From assembly GCA_028293465.1 (NCBI GenBank), contig JAQGOT010000195.1, positions 1 to 26,700 on the forward strand: a stretch of DNA of 26,700 nt, read 5' to 3'. The translations under genes and the position numbers were made by a program. The notes beneath the pieces were generated by a model. It had not been told where the DNA came from and searched no databases. It saw only the letters and a list, made by a program, of their open reading frames with translations. Shown piece after piece: positions 15,334 through 23,940 of this stretch; position 1 is the stretch's first letter, and each line of letters starts with the position of its first letter. The stretch comes from Pedosphaera sp. Lineage in GTDB: Bacteria; Verrucomicrobiota; Verrucomicrobiia; Limisphaerales; Pedosphaeraceae.

Positions 15334-16308
15334 ATGCGCCAGAACGCGCCAACCATGCAGGCGGCGGTCGTGGAGGCTCCCACGTATGCGCGCATTGAGC
15401 AAGTCAAAGTCCCCGAACCCCGCGAAGGTTCAGTCCGTGTGCGATTGGAAGGCTGCGGTGTTTGCGGCTCCAACCTGCCCACCTGGGAGGGACGCCCTTG
15501 GTTCAAGTATCCCCTGTGTCCGGGGGAACTCGGACATGAAGGTTGGGGCCGGATTGATGACCTCGGCCCGAATGCCACGCAATTCAAGATCGGCGAACAC
15601 GTTGCTGTTCTGTCTTATCGCGCCTACGCCGAATATGACATCGCGCCGGAAAAGGACGTGATTCGTCTCCCTGCGGCATTGGCTGGCCAACCCTTTCCCG
15701 GTGAACCCTTGGGCTGCGCCATGAACGTATTTGCCCGCTCCGAAATCAAGCCGGGGCAAACGGTGGCGGTTATCGGCATCGGTTTCCTCGGGGCGTTGTT
15801 GACATCACTGGCTTCACGCGCGGGCGCCCATGTCATCGCCATCTCACGCCGCCCCTTCGCCCTGGCCATCGCCCGCGATTGTGGCGCAGCCGAAACCATC
15901 CCATTGGAGGACCACAAATACATCGTGGACCGGGTCAGAAAAATCACCGCTGGCAAGGGCTGCGATCGGGTCATCGAAGCCGTCGGCCAGCAATGGCCTC
16001 TGGATTTGGCGTCGGAACTGACCCGCGAACGAGGCCGGTTGATCATCGCTGGCTACCACCAGGACGGCCCGCGGAAAATCAATTTGCAACTCTGGAACTG
16101 GCGCGGCCTCGATGTCATCAACGCGCACGAGCGCGATCCGGCAACCTATCTGGCCGGCATGCAGGCCGCCGTGGAAGCAGTCGCGGACGGTCGATTGGAT
16201 CCGGCACCACTTTATACCCACAAATTCACGTTGGACCAGATTGCGATGGCTTTTAATTCGATGCGGGACCGTCCCGACGGATTCCTGAAAGCCCTGATCA
16301 CCTTATGA
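15334..16308 (+). CDS. Short zinc-dependent MDR alcohol dehydrogenase-like protein
   Basis: This is a medium-chain dehydrogenase/reductase of 324 residues. The catalytic-zinc ligands appear as Cys44 in GVCGSN, His68 with Glu69 in LGHEG, and Glu124 in GEPLG, an arrangement like sorbitol-type enzymes. The Rossmann motif VAVIGIGFLGALL follows. The four-cysteine structural zinc loop expected after the GHE motif is absent, which explains the short length. It probably oxidises or reduces a hydroxyl on a cyclitol or sugar. The start ATG at 15334 follows an AT-rich stretch; an in-frame ATG seven codons on is possible. A 72-base gap separates it from the previous gene. It overlaps the next oxidoreductase as ATGA, so the two may act in succession. 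Confidence 0.88.
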   Translation: MRQNAPTMQAAVVEAPTYARIEQVKVPEPREGSVRVRLEGCGVCGSNLPTWEGRPWFKYPLCPGELGHEGWGRIDDLGPNATQFKIGEHVAVLSYRAYAEYDIAPEKDVIRLPAALAGQPFPGEPLGCAMNVFARSEIKPGQTVAVIGIGFLGALLTSLASRAGAHVIAISRRPFALAIARDCGAAETIPLEDHKYIVDRVRKITAGKGCDRVIEAVGQQWPLDLASELTRERGRLIIAGYHQDGPRKINLQLWNWRGLDVINAHERDPATYLAGMQAAVEAVADGRLDPAPLYTHKFTLDQIAMAFNSMRDRPDGFLKALITL

Positions 16309-17348
16309 GCACGTTAGCCCCACAGACACCCGCGACACATCAGTCCGTATTCCCGCAGACCCCTTCCCGCCCGCGACTTGGCTTCTTGGGCGTCGGCTGG
16401 ATCGGGCGGCAACGCATGGAAGCCATCGCCAAAACCGGGTTGGTGGAAATCGCAGCCATCGCCGATTCCGCGCGCGATTTGGCCGCCCAGGCGGCGCAAC
16501 AGGCACCGGGTGCAACTTGCGTGGAATCACTGGAGGAACTTTTGGCGGTGGGGGTGGATGGCGTCGTCATCGCCACCCCCAGCGCCTTGCATGCAGAACA
16601 AGCGATTGCCGCACTCGATCATGGAGCGGCTGTGTTTTGCCAAAAACCGCTCGGACGCAACGCGACCGAAACCTGGCGCGTCATCGAGGCCGCGCGTGCG
16701 GGCAATCTTCTGTTAGGTGTGGACCTTTCCTATCGCTTCTTGAACCAGATAACGAAGCTGTACGAGTTGGTCCGTCAGGGCGGCTTGGGCGAGGTTTACG
16801 CCGCGGATTTGATGTTCCACAATGCCTACGGGCCGGACAAGGCGTGGTTCTACGACCGGCAACTCTCCGGCGGCGGCTGCGTAATTGATCTGGGCATTCA
16901 TCTCGTTGACCTGGCTCTCTGGATGTTTGACTTCCCGGCGGTGACGCAGGTCACCTGCCGGCTCTTTGCCCAGGGAAAATCTTTGCCCCGACAAACCAAA
17001 TCGGTGGAGGACTACGCCGTGGCGAGGCTTGATCTGGCCAACGGAGCCACTGTGCAATTGGCTTGCTCCTGGAAACTTCCCGCCGGGTGTGATGCCATCA
17101 TCGCCGCTTCCTTTTATGGCACCAAAGGCGGCGCTTCGTTCCGCAATGTGGACGGCTCGTTTTACGATTTCGTCGTGGAACATTACCGCGGAACCAGGCG
17201 CGAGTTGCTCGCCTCGGCCCCGGAGGATTGGGGAGGAAAGGCCGTCACTCATTGGGCCAGCCGCCTGGCTGATGGCGCTCGGTTCGATCCGGCCATTCAA
17301 GAATTGGCCCAGGTAGCCGCAACCCTCGACGCCATCTATCAGGCATAA
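16305..17348 (+). CDS. Gfo/Idh/MocA-family oxidoreductase
   Basis: This is a 347-residue NAD(P)-dependent sugar or inositol oxidoreductase. The Rossmann loop GFLGVGWIG is at about residues 26-34. The usual EKP motif reads QKP at 113-115 (CQKPLG). GGGCVIDLGIHLVDL (189-203) carries the conserved Asp195 and the catalytic His199. The family includes inositol dehydrogenase, which is notable in a cluster with ino1, but substrate cannot be read from sequence. A 23-residue proline- and threonine-rich stretch precedes the fold. Translation is coupled to the MDR gene by an ATGA overlap, and a GT4 gene follows after 10 bases. The Glu to Gln change occurs in some family members and does not by itself mean inactivity. 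Confidence 0.9.
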   Translation: MSTLAPQTPATHQSVFPQTPSRPRLGFLGVGWIGRQRMEAIAKTGLVEIAAIADSARDLAAQAAQQAPGATCVESLEELLAVGVDGVVIATPSALHAEQAIAALDHGAAVFCQKPLGRNATETWRVIEAARAGNLLLGVDLSYRFLNQITKLYELVRQGGLGEVYAADLMFHNAYGPDKAWFYDRQLSGGGCVIDLGIHLVDLALWMFDFPAVTQVTCRLFAQGKSLPRQTKSVEDYAVARLDLANGATVQLACSWKLPAGCDAIIAASFYGTKGGASFRNVDGSFYDFVVEHYRGTRRELLASAPEDWGGKAVTHWASRLADGARFDPAIQELAQVAATLDAIYQA

Positions 17349-17358
17349 GGAATTTCGC

Positions 17359-18492
17359 ATGGAACGATATTCTATCCAATCACCCCGCCGCGTATTGATG
17401 ACTGCCGATACCATCGGCGGCGTTTGGACGTATGCGCTGGAGCTGACTCGGGCCTTGGAGCCTCACGGAATCGAAATCTGCCTCGCCACCATGGGTGCGC
17501 GGCTGAACCGGGGACAGATCAAGGAAGCGAATCTGATTCCCAATCTGGAAATCTGCGAAAGCCACTTCAAGCTCGAATGGATGAAAAATCCCTGGCGCGA
17601 CGTTGATCGCGCGGGCGAATGGCTGTTGGTGCTTGCCGCCGAACGGCATCCTGACGTCATTCATTTAAATGGCTTTGCCCATGGCGCGCTCCCCTGGCCT
17701 GCGCCCGTGATGGTCGTGGCTCATTCCTGCGTGCTCTCCTGGTGGCGCGCGGTCAAAGGACAAACTGCTCCGCCGGATCATGATCATTATCGGGAAATCG
17801 TGCGTGGCGGAATCCGTGCGGCGGACCTGGTCATCGCCCCGTCGGCAGCGATGCTGGGGGCGGTCCGGGAGCTCTATGGTCCGCTGCCTCAAAGTGAAGT
17901 CATCTACAACGGCCGCAACCCGGACTTCTTCCAGCCCGGCGTGAAGGAGGACTTTGTGCTCACTGCGGGACGGCTTTGGGACGAAGCGAAAAATCTGGCG
18001 GCCCTGGCGGCAGTGGCACACGAGTTGCCGTGGCCCATCCATGTCGCCGGCGAGATGAAGCCCCCCGATGGTCGCAAATCCCGGCATCCTCACCTCCATC
18101 CTCTCGGGCGCTTGTCCACGGAAGAACTGGCTCCCTGGTTCGCCAAAGCGTCCATTTACGCGCTCCCGGCGCAATACGAACCGTTCGGCCTCTCGCCGTT
18201 GGAAGCGGCGCTGGCCGGCTGTGCGTTGGTGCTGGGGGATATTCCAAGCCTTCGTGAAATCTGGGGCGATGCCGCGCTGTTCGTCCCTCCGAACGATCAC
18301 CCCGCCCTCAAAGCGGCGCTGGAACGGCTCATCACCAATCGGCCTCAACTCAATCGCATGGCCAGTCGCGCCCTCGTTCGGGCCATGGAATTCACGCCCA
18401 GAAAAATGGCCAAGGGCTATTTCTCCGCCTACTCCCGGTTGATGCAAATGATCCCAGCCAGAGCGAAGGGACTCATGTTATGCGAATCGTGA
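17359..18492 (+). CDS. Glycosyltransferase, GT4 family
   Basis: This 377-residue retaining glycosyltransferase has a GT-B fold. The N-terminal glycine loop is TIGGVWTYALEL (residues 18-29). The C-terminal nucleotide-sugar domain starts near VLTAGRLWDEAKN (200-212) and holds the E-x7-E motif in YEPFGLSPLEAALAGC, with Glu274 and Glu282. AAGGAA at 17347-17352 supports the ATG at 17359 with 6-base spacing. No membrane segment is seen, so it is cytoplasmic or peripheral. GT4 includes MshA, which uses inositol-3-phosphate as acceptor. Given ino1 in the cluster, an inositol-type acceptor is worth testing, but the sequence does not prove it. The last 13 bases overlap the next gene. Confidence 0.9.
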   Translation: MERYSIQSPRRVLMTADTIGGVWTYALELTRALEPHGIEICLATMGARLNRGQIKEANLIPNLEICESHFKLEWMKNPWRDVDRAGEWLLVLAAERHPDVIHLNGFAHGALPWPAPVMVVAHSCVLSWWRAVKGQTAPPDHDHYREIVRGGIRAADLVIAPSAAMLGAVRELYGPLPQSEVIYNGRNPDFFQPGVKEDFVLTAGRLWDEAKNLAALAAVAHELPWPIHVAGEMKPPDGRKSRHPHLHPLGRLSTEELAPWFAKASIYALPAQYEPFGLSPLEAALAGCALVLGDIPSLREIWGDAALFVPPNDHPALKAALERLITNRPQLNRMASRALVRAMEFTPRKMAKGYFSAYSRLMQMIPARAKGLMLCES

Positions 18493-19595
18493 TGTTCTAT
18501 CATAGCGTGCTGTCCGACTGGAACCACGGGAATGCCCACTTCCTGCGCGGCGTGGCCACCGAACTTCTGGCGCGCGGCCACGAGGTGGAAATCTATGAGC
18601 CTGAAAATGCCTGGAGCTACCGCAATCTCATCGCCGAACACGGCCAGGCTCCGCTCCGTAAGTTGCGCCTGGCCTATCCCGCCCTTGCGGCAATCCGCTA
18701 TCAACCCGAGTCACTGGATTTGTTGGAGATCTTCGATCTCGCGGACCTCGTCATCGTGCATGAATGGAACGATCACGACCTGGTCCGGCGCATCGGAGAG
18801 CATCACGAGCAAAACCGCGGCTACCGGCTGTTGTTTCATGACACGCACCATCGCATGGTCACCGATCCCGAAAGCATGGCGGCCTATGAACTCGGCAATT
18901 ACGATGGCGTGCTCGCCTATGGCCGCGTGCTCCAGGAACTTTATCTTGGGAGTGGCCGCGTTCGCCGCGCCTGGACATGGCATGAGGGCGCTGACACCCG
19001 CGTATTTTTTCCCCGCGCGGGCTCGGAAACCGAAGGGGACCTGGTGTGGATTGGCAACTGGGGGGACGGGGAACGGACAGCGGAAATCACGGAATTCCTG
19101 ATCGAACCGATTCAAGCCCTCTCCCTTAAGGCCCGGTTCCACGGAGTTTGTTATCCTGATGCAGCGCGCAAAACGTTGGAGCAGGCGGGCATTAAATATG
19201 ACGGCTGGCTCTCCAACGTCGATGTGCCGGGAGTTTTCGGACGGTTCAAGGCCACCGTGCATGTCCCCCGCCGGCCCTATGTGAAAGCGTTGCCCGGCAT
19301 TCCCACCATCCGTGTCTTTGAAGCGCTGGCCTGCGGCATCCCGCTCGTCTGTTCGCCTTGGGACGATGCGGAAGGATTGTTTCGTCCGGGCCAGGACTTT
19401 CTCATCGCGCGCAACGGAAAGGAAATGGCGCAAACTCTCCGGGCCTTGCTCCACGATCGGGCGATGGCCCGTGAACTCGCGCGCAACGGATTGGAAACCC
19501 TCCGCTCGCGGCACACCTGCGCGCATCGAGTGGACGAATTGCTGGCCATCGACGAGGAACTCAGGCAACCGGTTGCGAAAACCTCAAGGATATGA
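18480..19595 (+). CDS. CgeB-like glycosyltransferase 1
   Basis: This 371-residue protein has a GT-B layout: an N-terminal Rossmann-like start (MRIVMFYHSVLSDWNHGNAHF) and a C-terminal segment TIRVFEALACGIPLVCSPW followed by GLFRPGQDFL, typical of the glycosyltransferase domain found in CgeB-type proteins. FHDTHHRMV (near residue 120) and WHEGADTRVFF are distinctive, and CgeB-type proteins often have a similar D-x-H or D-x-D stretch at this place. It overlaps the preceding GT4 by 13 bases and the next GT by 4 (ATGA). AAGGGA lies about nine bases before its ATG. It probably transfers a sugar to the growing product. It is the most divergent of the four CgeB-like genes in this row. Confidence 0.82.
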   Translation: MRIVMFYHSVLSDWNHGNAHFLRGVATELLARGHEVEIYEPENAWSYRNLIAEHGQAPLRKLRLAYPALAAIRYQPESLDLLEIFDLADLVIVHEWNDHDLVRRIGEHHEQNRGYRLLFHDTHHRMVTDPESMAAYELGNYDGVLAYGRVLQELYLGSGRVRRAWTWHEGADTRVFFPRAGSETEGDLVWIGNWGDGERTAEITEFLIEPIQALSLKARFHGVCYPDAARKTLEQAGIKYDGWLSNVDVPGVFGRFKATVHVPRRPYVKALPGIPTIRVFEALACGIPLVCSPWDDAEGLFRPGQDFLIARNGKEMAQTLRALLHDRAMARELARNGLETLRSRHTCAHRVDELLAIDEELRQPVAKTSRI

Positions 19596-20692
19596 AAACA
19601 GGTCTTAACATCGCTTTTTTCGGATCCAGCCTCGTCTCCGCGTACTGGAATGGAGCCGCGACATATTATCGCGGCCTGATCCGGGCGCTCCACGAACGGG
19701 GACATCGCATCACCTTCTACGAGCCCGACGCGTATGAACGCCAACAGCACCGCGACATGCCCGATCCGGATTGGGCGCGAGTCGTTGTTTACCCCGCTGA
19801 CCGCGAGGCGAGCGCTTTGAAAGTGCTGGAATCGGCACGCGGCGCTGATCTGGTGATCAAGGCCAGCGGGATCGGGGTTTTTGATGAATTGCTCGAACGG
19901 GCGGTGCTGGATTTGCAAAAGCCCGGGACGCTCGTGGCTTTCTTGGACGTGGATGCCCCCGCAACTTTGGATCGCATTCAAAAAGATTCCACCGACCGCT
20001 TTCGGCTGCTCATTCCACGTTACGATTTGGTGTTGACCTATGGCGGGGGCAAACCGGTCGTGAAGGCCTACGCAGCAGCCGGCGCGCGGCAATGCGTCCC
20101 CATTTATAATGCCCTCGATCCCCATACGCATCACCCCGTCGGTCGCGAGGCGCGCTTTGAGGCCGATCTCGCCTTCCTGGGCAACCGCCTCCCCGACCGC
20201 GAAACACGCGTGGAAGAATTTTTCCTGCGCGTGGCTGCCGCCATGCCGGAAAAAACCTTCCTTCTGGGCGGCAACGGCTGGCAAGACAAACCTTGCCCCA
20301 AAAACATCCGTTACGTTGGTCACCTCTATACTCGGGATCACAACGCCTTCAACTGCACGCCGCAAGCGGTCCTGAATGTAAACCGGGAGAGCATGGCGCG
20401 TTACGGCTTTTCCCCTCCCACCCGGGTGTTCGAGGCAACGGGCGCGGGCGCCTGTTTGATCACCGATCAGTGGGAAGGAATTGAAATGTTTCTGGAACCG
20501 GAACGCGAGATTCTCGTGGCGCAGGATGGCTGGGAGGTCACCGAACACCTCTCCTCACTCAGCCCCGGACGCGCCCAAACGATCGGCCAGGCGGCCCGGA
20601 AACGCATTTTGGCCGGGCACACTTATGCGCATCGCGCCGCTCAATTGGAAGCGGTGCTGGCGGGCGAACCTCAGGAGACGAGATTGGCATGA
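19592..20692 (+). CDS. CgeB-like glycosyltransferase 2
   Basis: This 366-residue GT-B protein begins with the motif LNIAFFGSSLVSAYWNGAATYYRGL and contains FLDVDAPATLDRI, DLVLTYGGGKPV and NALDPHTHHPV in the middle. The C-terminal donor region TRVFEATGAGACLITDQWEGIEMFLEP matches the CgeB-type glycosyltransferase domain. The start overlaps the previous stop as ATGA and its own stop overlaps the next gene in the same way. Sequence features place it between CgeB-like 1 and the closely related pair 3 and 4. Donor and acceptor are unknown; the position within the array suggests one step of ordered oligosaccharide assembly. Confidence 0.83.
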   Translation: MKTGLNIAFFGSSLVSAYWNGAATYYRGLIRALHERGHRITFYEPDAYERQQHRDMPDPDWARVVVYPADREASALKVLESARGADLVIKASGIGVFDELLERAVLDLQKPGTLVAFLDVDAPATLDRIQKDSTDRFRLLIPRYDLVLTYGGGKPVVKAYAAAGARQCVPIYNALDPHTHHPVGREARFEADLAFLGNRLPDRETRVEEFFLRVAAAMPEKTFLLGGNGWQDKPCPKNIRYVGHLYTRDHNAFNCTPQAVLNVNRESMARYGFSPPTRVFEATGAGACLITDQWEGIEMFLEPEREILVAQDGWEVTEHLSSLSPGRAQTIGQAARKRILAGHTYAHRAAQLEAVLAGEPQETRLA

Positions 20693-21957
20693 GACTGAAC
20701 CCCTCATCCAAATGCCCCGGCCTCGAGGGCATCCCCAGCTTCGGGAATTCGCGCGAGCAGGTAATCGAATCAGTCGTCGCACTGCCACGCATCCACCGGA
20801 GGATGCGTCCCAAATCCAATGGCTCACACTCTTCGCGGCCGCAATCCTCAGCCGTTTCCCTGTCCGCACCCAAGCCGCTCAAGCTCGTCATTCTCGGTCT
20901 GTCCATCACCTCCTCCTGGGGAAATGGCCATGCGACAACTTACCGCGGGTTGGTGCGTGAACTCAGCGCGCGCGGTCACGAAGTATTATTTCTGGAGCGC
21001 GATCTGGAATGGTACGCGAAGAATCGCGATTTGCCCAAGCCCCCGTATGGACGCACCATTTTGTACCGCAGCCTTGCCGGCCTGCAGCGGCGCTTTGCGA
21101 CCACGGTGCGCGAGGCGGATTGTGTCATCGTCGGCTCCTATGTCCAGGACGGCGCGGCCATCGGACGATGGGTGACGCACATCGCGGAAGGCGTAACTGC
21201 TTTCTATGACATCGACACGCCCGTCACCCTGGCGCGCCTGGAACACGGCGACATCGATTATCTCTCGCGCTCGCTCATCCCGCGTTACCAGCTCTATCTT
21301 TCGTTCACCGGCGGACCGACCCTGAGACGTTTAGAGAAGCATTTCGGCTCGCCGATGGCCCGCCCTTTGTATTGCTCGGTTGACCCTGCATTATATCACC
21401 CCCAAACCACCGAGTTGAAGTGGGACCTCGGCTACATGGGCACTTACAGTGACGATCGGCAACCCGCCCTCGACCGGCTCCTGCTCGAACCGGCCGATCG
21501 TTGGAGCGAAGGGCGCTTTGTCGTGGCCGGGCCGCAGTTCCCCAAACGCATCAAATGGCCGCCCAACGTGAAGCGGATTGTCCATTTATCGCCCGCCCGG
21601 CACCGCGCTTTTTACAACGCGCAACGGTTCACCCTGAACCTCACGCGCACGCGGATGATCGAGGCTGGCTATTCGCCCAGCGTTCGTCTCTTCGAAGCTG
21701 CCGCCTGCGGCACGCCGATCATCAGCGATTATTGGGAAGGATTGGAGGAGTTTTTTCAGCCGGATGAGGAAATTCTTATCGCCCGCTCCGGCAAGGACAC
21801 ACTGAGACATGTCAAGACCCTGTCCGAGGCGGACCGGCATTTGCTCGGCGAACGGGCGCGGGCGCGTGTAATGGCGGAGCACACGGCAAAACACCGCGCG
21901 GCGCAACTGGAAAATTACGTGCTTGAATTACTCTCAAAGCAGGCGACGGTTGCCTGA
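20689..21957 (+). CDS. CgeB-like glycosyltransferase 3, with N-terminal extension
   Basis: This is a 422-residue protein whose recognisable fold starts only at about residue 65 (LKLVILGLSITSSWGNGHATTYRGL lies across 64-88). FYDIDTPVTLARL, DLGYMGTYSDDRQPALD and RLFEAAACGTPIISDYWEGLEEFF follow, all closely matching the next gene. The first 64 residues are Ser/Arg/Pro-rich and have no match in the paralogue. The ATGA overlap with the previous gene and the absence of a start codon near residue 64 support the long form. LLGERARARVMAEHTAKHRAAQLE ends the protein. It is a clear paralogue of the gene at 21967. Confidence 0.85.
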   Translation: MRLNPSSKCPGLEGIPSFGNSREQVIESVVALPRIHRRMRPKSNGSHSSRPQSSAVSLSAPKPLKLVILGLSITSSWGNGHATTYRGLVRELSARGHEVLFLERDLEWYAKNRDLPKPPYGRTILYRSLAGLQRRFATTVREADCVIVGSYVQDGAAIGRWVTHIAEGVTAFYDIDTPVTLARLEHGDIDYLSRSLIPRYQLYLSFTGGPTLRRLEKHFGSPMARPLYCSVDPALYHPQTTELKWDLGYMGTYSDDRQPALDRLLLEPADRWSEGRFVVAGPQFPKRIKWPPNVKRIVHLSPARHRAFYNAQRFTLNLTRTRMIEAGYSPSVRLFEAAACGTPIISDYWEGLEEFFQPDEEILIARSGKDTLRHVKTLSEADRHLLGERARARVMAEHTAKHRAAQLENYVLELLSKQATVA

Positions 21958-21966
21958 GGAGGCGCA

Positions 21967-23064
21967 ATGAAATTGGTGATTTTTGGACTCACGATCAGCT
22001 CTTCCTGGGGTAACGGCCACGCCACGCTCTGGCGCGGATTGTGCCGTGCGCTCACCCGGCGGGGACATCGGGTCGTCTTCTTCGAACACGACGTCCCGTA
22101 CTACGCCGCGCATCGGGATCTCGCCGACCTCCCGGGCATGCAACTCCATCTTTATACCGACTGGGCGGACGCCGTTCCGTTGGCCCGGAGCCAGCTTGCC
22201 GATGCCGACGTGGGCATGGTGACCTCGTATTGTCCCGATGGCATCATGGCCTCGGATCTCGTGCTCTCCTCCCCGGCCCGGCTTCGAACGTTTTATGATC
22301 TCGACACGCCGGTGACCCTCGAATGCCTGCGCACCGGCCAGCCGGTCAGCTACCTCGGACCGCGCGGACTCAGTGACTTTGATTTGGTGCTGAGCTACAC
22401 GGGCGGCGTCGCCCTCGAAGAATTGAAAATGAAGCTCGGAGCCCGGCGGGTGGCTCCGCTGTATGGCAGCGTCGATCCCGAAAGCCACCGGCCCGTGCCC
22501 TCGGCGGAGGCTTATCGCGCGGACATTTCCTACCTGGGCACCTACGCCCAAGACCGGCAAAAAGCCTTGGAGATGTTGTTCGTTGAACCGGCCCGTCGAT
22601 TGCCGCAGCACCGGTTTCTTATCGGCGGAGCGCTTTACCCCGAGCAATTCCCGTGGACCAACAACATTTTCTTTGTCCGCCATCTCCCTCCGCCGGAACA
22701 CCCGGCCTTCTACTGCTCCTCCCGGCTCACCGTGAACGTGACGCGCGCCGCCATGGCTGGAATGGGATACTGCCCCTCGGGCCGCCTCTTTGAAGCTGCC
22801 GCGTGTGGCACGCCGATTCTCAGCGATTGCTGGGAGGGGCTCGATGAATTTTTCGCACCCGGCTCTGAAATTTTAGTCGGTCGCCATACCGAGGATGCCA
22901 TTCAGGCCCTCGAGCTGCCGCAGGATCAACTCGCCAAAATTGCCCGTGCCGCCCGGGAACGCACCCTGGCCGAACACACAGCCGAACATCGGGCCGGTGA
23001 TCTGGAACTGGCGCTGAACGCAGCGCTCCGGGCGCCTGAGGAAACTGAATTGATGGAGGTTTAA
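21967..23064 (+). CDS. CgeB-like glycosyltransferase 4
   Basis: This 365-residue protein starts directly with the fold (MKLVIFGLTISSSWGNGHATLWRGL). It shares FYDLDTPVTLECL, YLGTYAQDRQKALE, RLFEAAACGTPILSDCWEGLDEFF and TLAEHTAEHRAGDLE with gene 3, so the two arose by duplication. A strong AGGAGG at 21957-21962, overlapping the end of the previous gene, lies four bases before its ATG. The N-terminal halves differ more than the C-terminal donor-binding halves. This suggests the same or a similar sugar donor but different acceptors, which is inference. The nucleotidyltransferase gene follows after two bases. Confidence 0.86.
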   Translation: MKLVIFGLTISSSWGNGHATLWRGLCRALTRRGHRVVFFEHDVPYYAAHRDLADLPGMQLHLYTDWADAVPLARSQLADADVGMVTSYCPDGIMASDLVLSSPARLRTFYDLDTPVTLECLRTGQPVSYLGPRGLSDFDLVLSYTGGVALEELKMKLGARRVAPLYGSVDPESHRPVPSAEAYRADISYLGTYAQDRQKALEMLFVEPARRLPQHRFLIGGALYPEQFPWTNNIFFVRHLPPPEHPAFYCSSRLTVNVTRAAMAGMGYCPSGRLFEAAACGTPILSDCWEGLDEFFAPGSEILVGRHTEDAIQALELPQDQLAKIARAARERTLAEHTAEHRAGDLELALNAALRAPEETELMEV

Positions 23065-23066
23065 CT

Positions 23067-23921
23067 ATGTGGGGAATCATTCCCGCCGCTGGTGCGGGCA
23101 GCCGAATCCAGCCTCTGGCCTTTTCCAAGGAACTCCTCCCCGTGGGCAGCCGGCTTGATGGCACCACGGAAAGACCACGGGCGGTCAGCGAATACCTGGT
23201 CGAGCGCATGCTCATCAGCGGAGTGAAAAAACTCTGCTTTGTCATCTCCCACGGCAAGTCGGATATTTTGGAATACTACGGCGGCAGGATCGGTGAAGCC
23301 GACATCTCCTATGTCGTGCAGCCGCGTCCAGCCGGACTCTGCGACGCCATCTTTCGCGCCCTGCCCCTGATTCCCCCGAACGAAAGTGTCGCCATCGGCC
23401 TGCCCGACACGATCTGGTTCCCGCATGATGGGCTCTGCGCCCTAGCCGAAGATGCTCTCTCCTTCCTCCTTTTCCCGGTGAAGCGGCCCGAGTTTTTTGA
23501 TGCAGTCGTTCTGGATGAAGCTGGCCGGGTGGTTGAAATCCAGGTGAAAAAAACCCATCCGGCTTCTTCCTGGGTCTGGGGCGCTTTCAAGATGCCGGGA
23601 CGGATACTGAACGACCTCTTTCAACTCTGGTGCAGCCGGGACCGGCGCGATGAGTATATGGGAACGCTGATCAATGCTTACCTTGCGGCCGGTGGCGAAG
23701 CCAAAGGAATCCGGGCCGGCGAGTCTTACGTGGACGTCGGAACGCTCGATGGCTACCGGGAGGCAGTCAAACTTTTAAGCGCCCGACCGCCGGCGGGACT
23801 CCGCCGCTCCAAGGGCCAACGGCGCGCTTTGCAATCCAAACCGATCTCCCCGGGCCGTTGCCGCCCTGCTGCAGCGGGCAGCAAGGCCTGGAATTCCCAG
23901 CTCAAAAGCACACCCAAATAA
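23067..23921 (+). CDS. Sugar nucleotidyltransferase-like protein
   Basis: This 284-residue protein has a nucleotidyltransferase fold like RmlA, GalU or GlmU. IPAAGAGSRIQPLAFSKELLPVG at the N-terminus holds the nucleotide loop and the catalytic Lys21 (KELLPV). IGLPDTIW near residue 113 is the metal-binding segment, and YVDVGTLDGY near 230 is the usual end of the fold. It would activate a sugar-1-phosphate with an NTP. The segment RLDGTTERPRAV replaces the usual short link after PVG, and the sequence is distant from named RmlA enzymes. The last 45 residues are Lys/Arg-rich and probably disordered. It begins two bases after the last CgeB-like gene, so it belongs to the operon. Confidence 0.83.
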   Translation: MWGIIPAAGAGSRIQPLAFSKELLPVGSRLDGTTERPRAVSEYLVERMLISGVKKLCFVISHGKSDILEYYGGRIGEADISYVVQPRPAGLCDAIFRALPLIPPNESVAIGLPDTIWFPHDGLCALAEDALSFLLFPVKRPEFFDAVVLDEAGRVVEIQVKKTHPASSWVWGAFKMPGRILNDLFQLWCSRDRRDEYMGTLINAYLAAGGEAKGIRAGESYVDVGTLDGYREAVKLLSARPPAGLRRSKGQRRALQSKPISPGRCRPAAAGSKAWNSQLKSTPK

Positions 23922-23940
23922 CCAACCTCAACCCAATACC

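Noticed and set aside
19277..20548. Minus-strand open frame of 423 codons opposite CgeB-like genes 1 and 2
   Set aside because: It crosses the boundary of two coupled plus-strand genes and has no domain signature.
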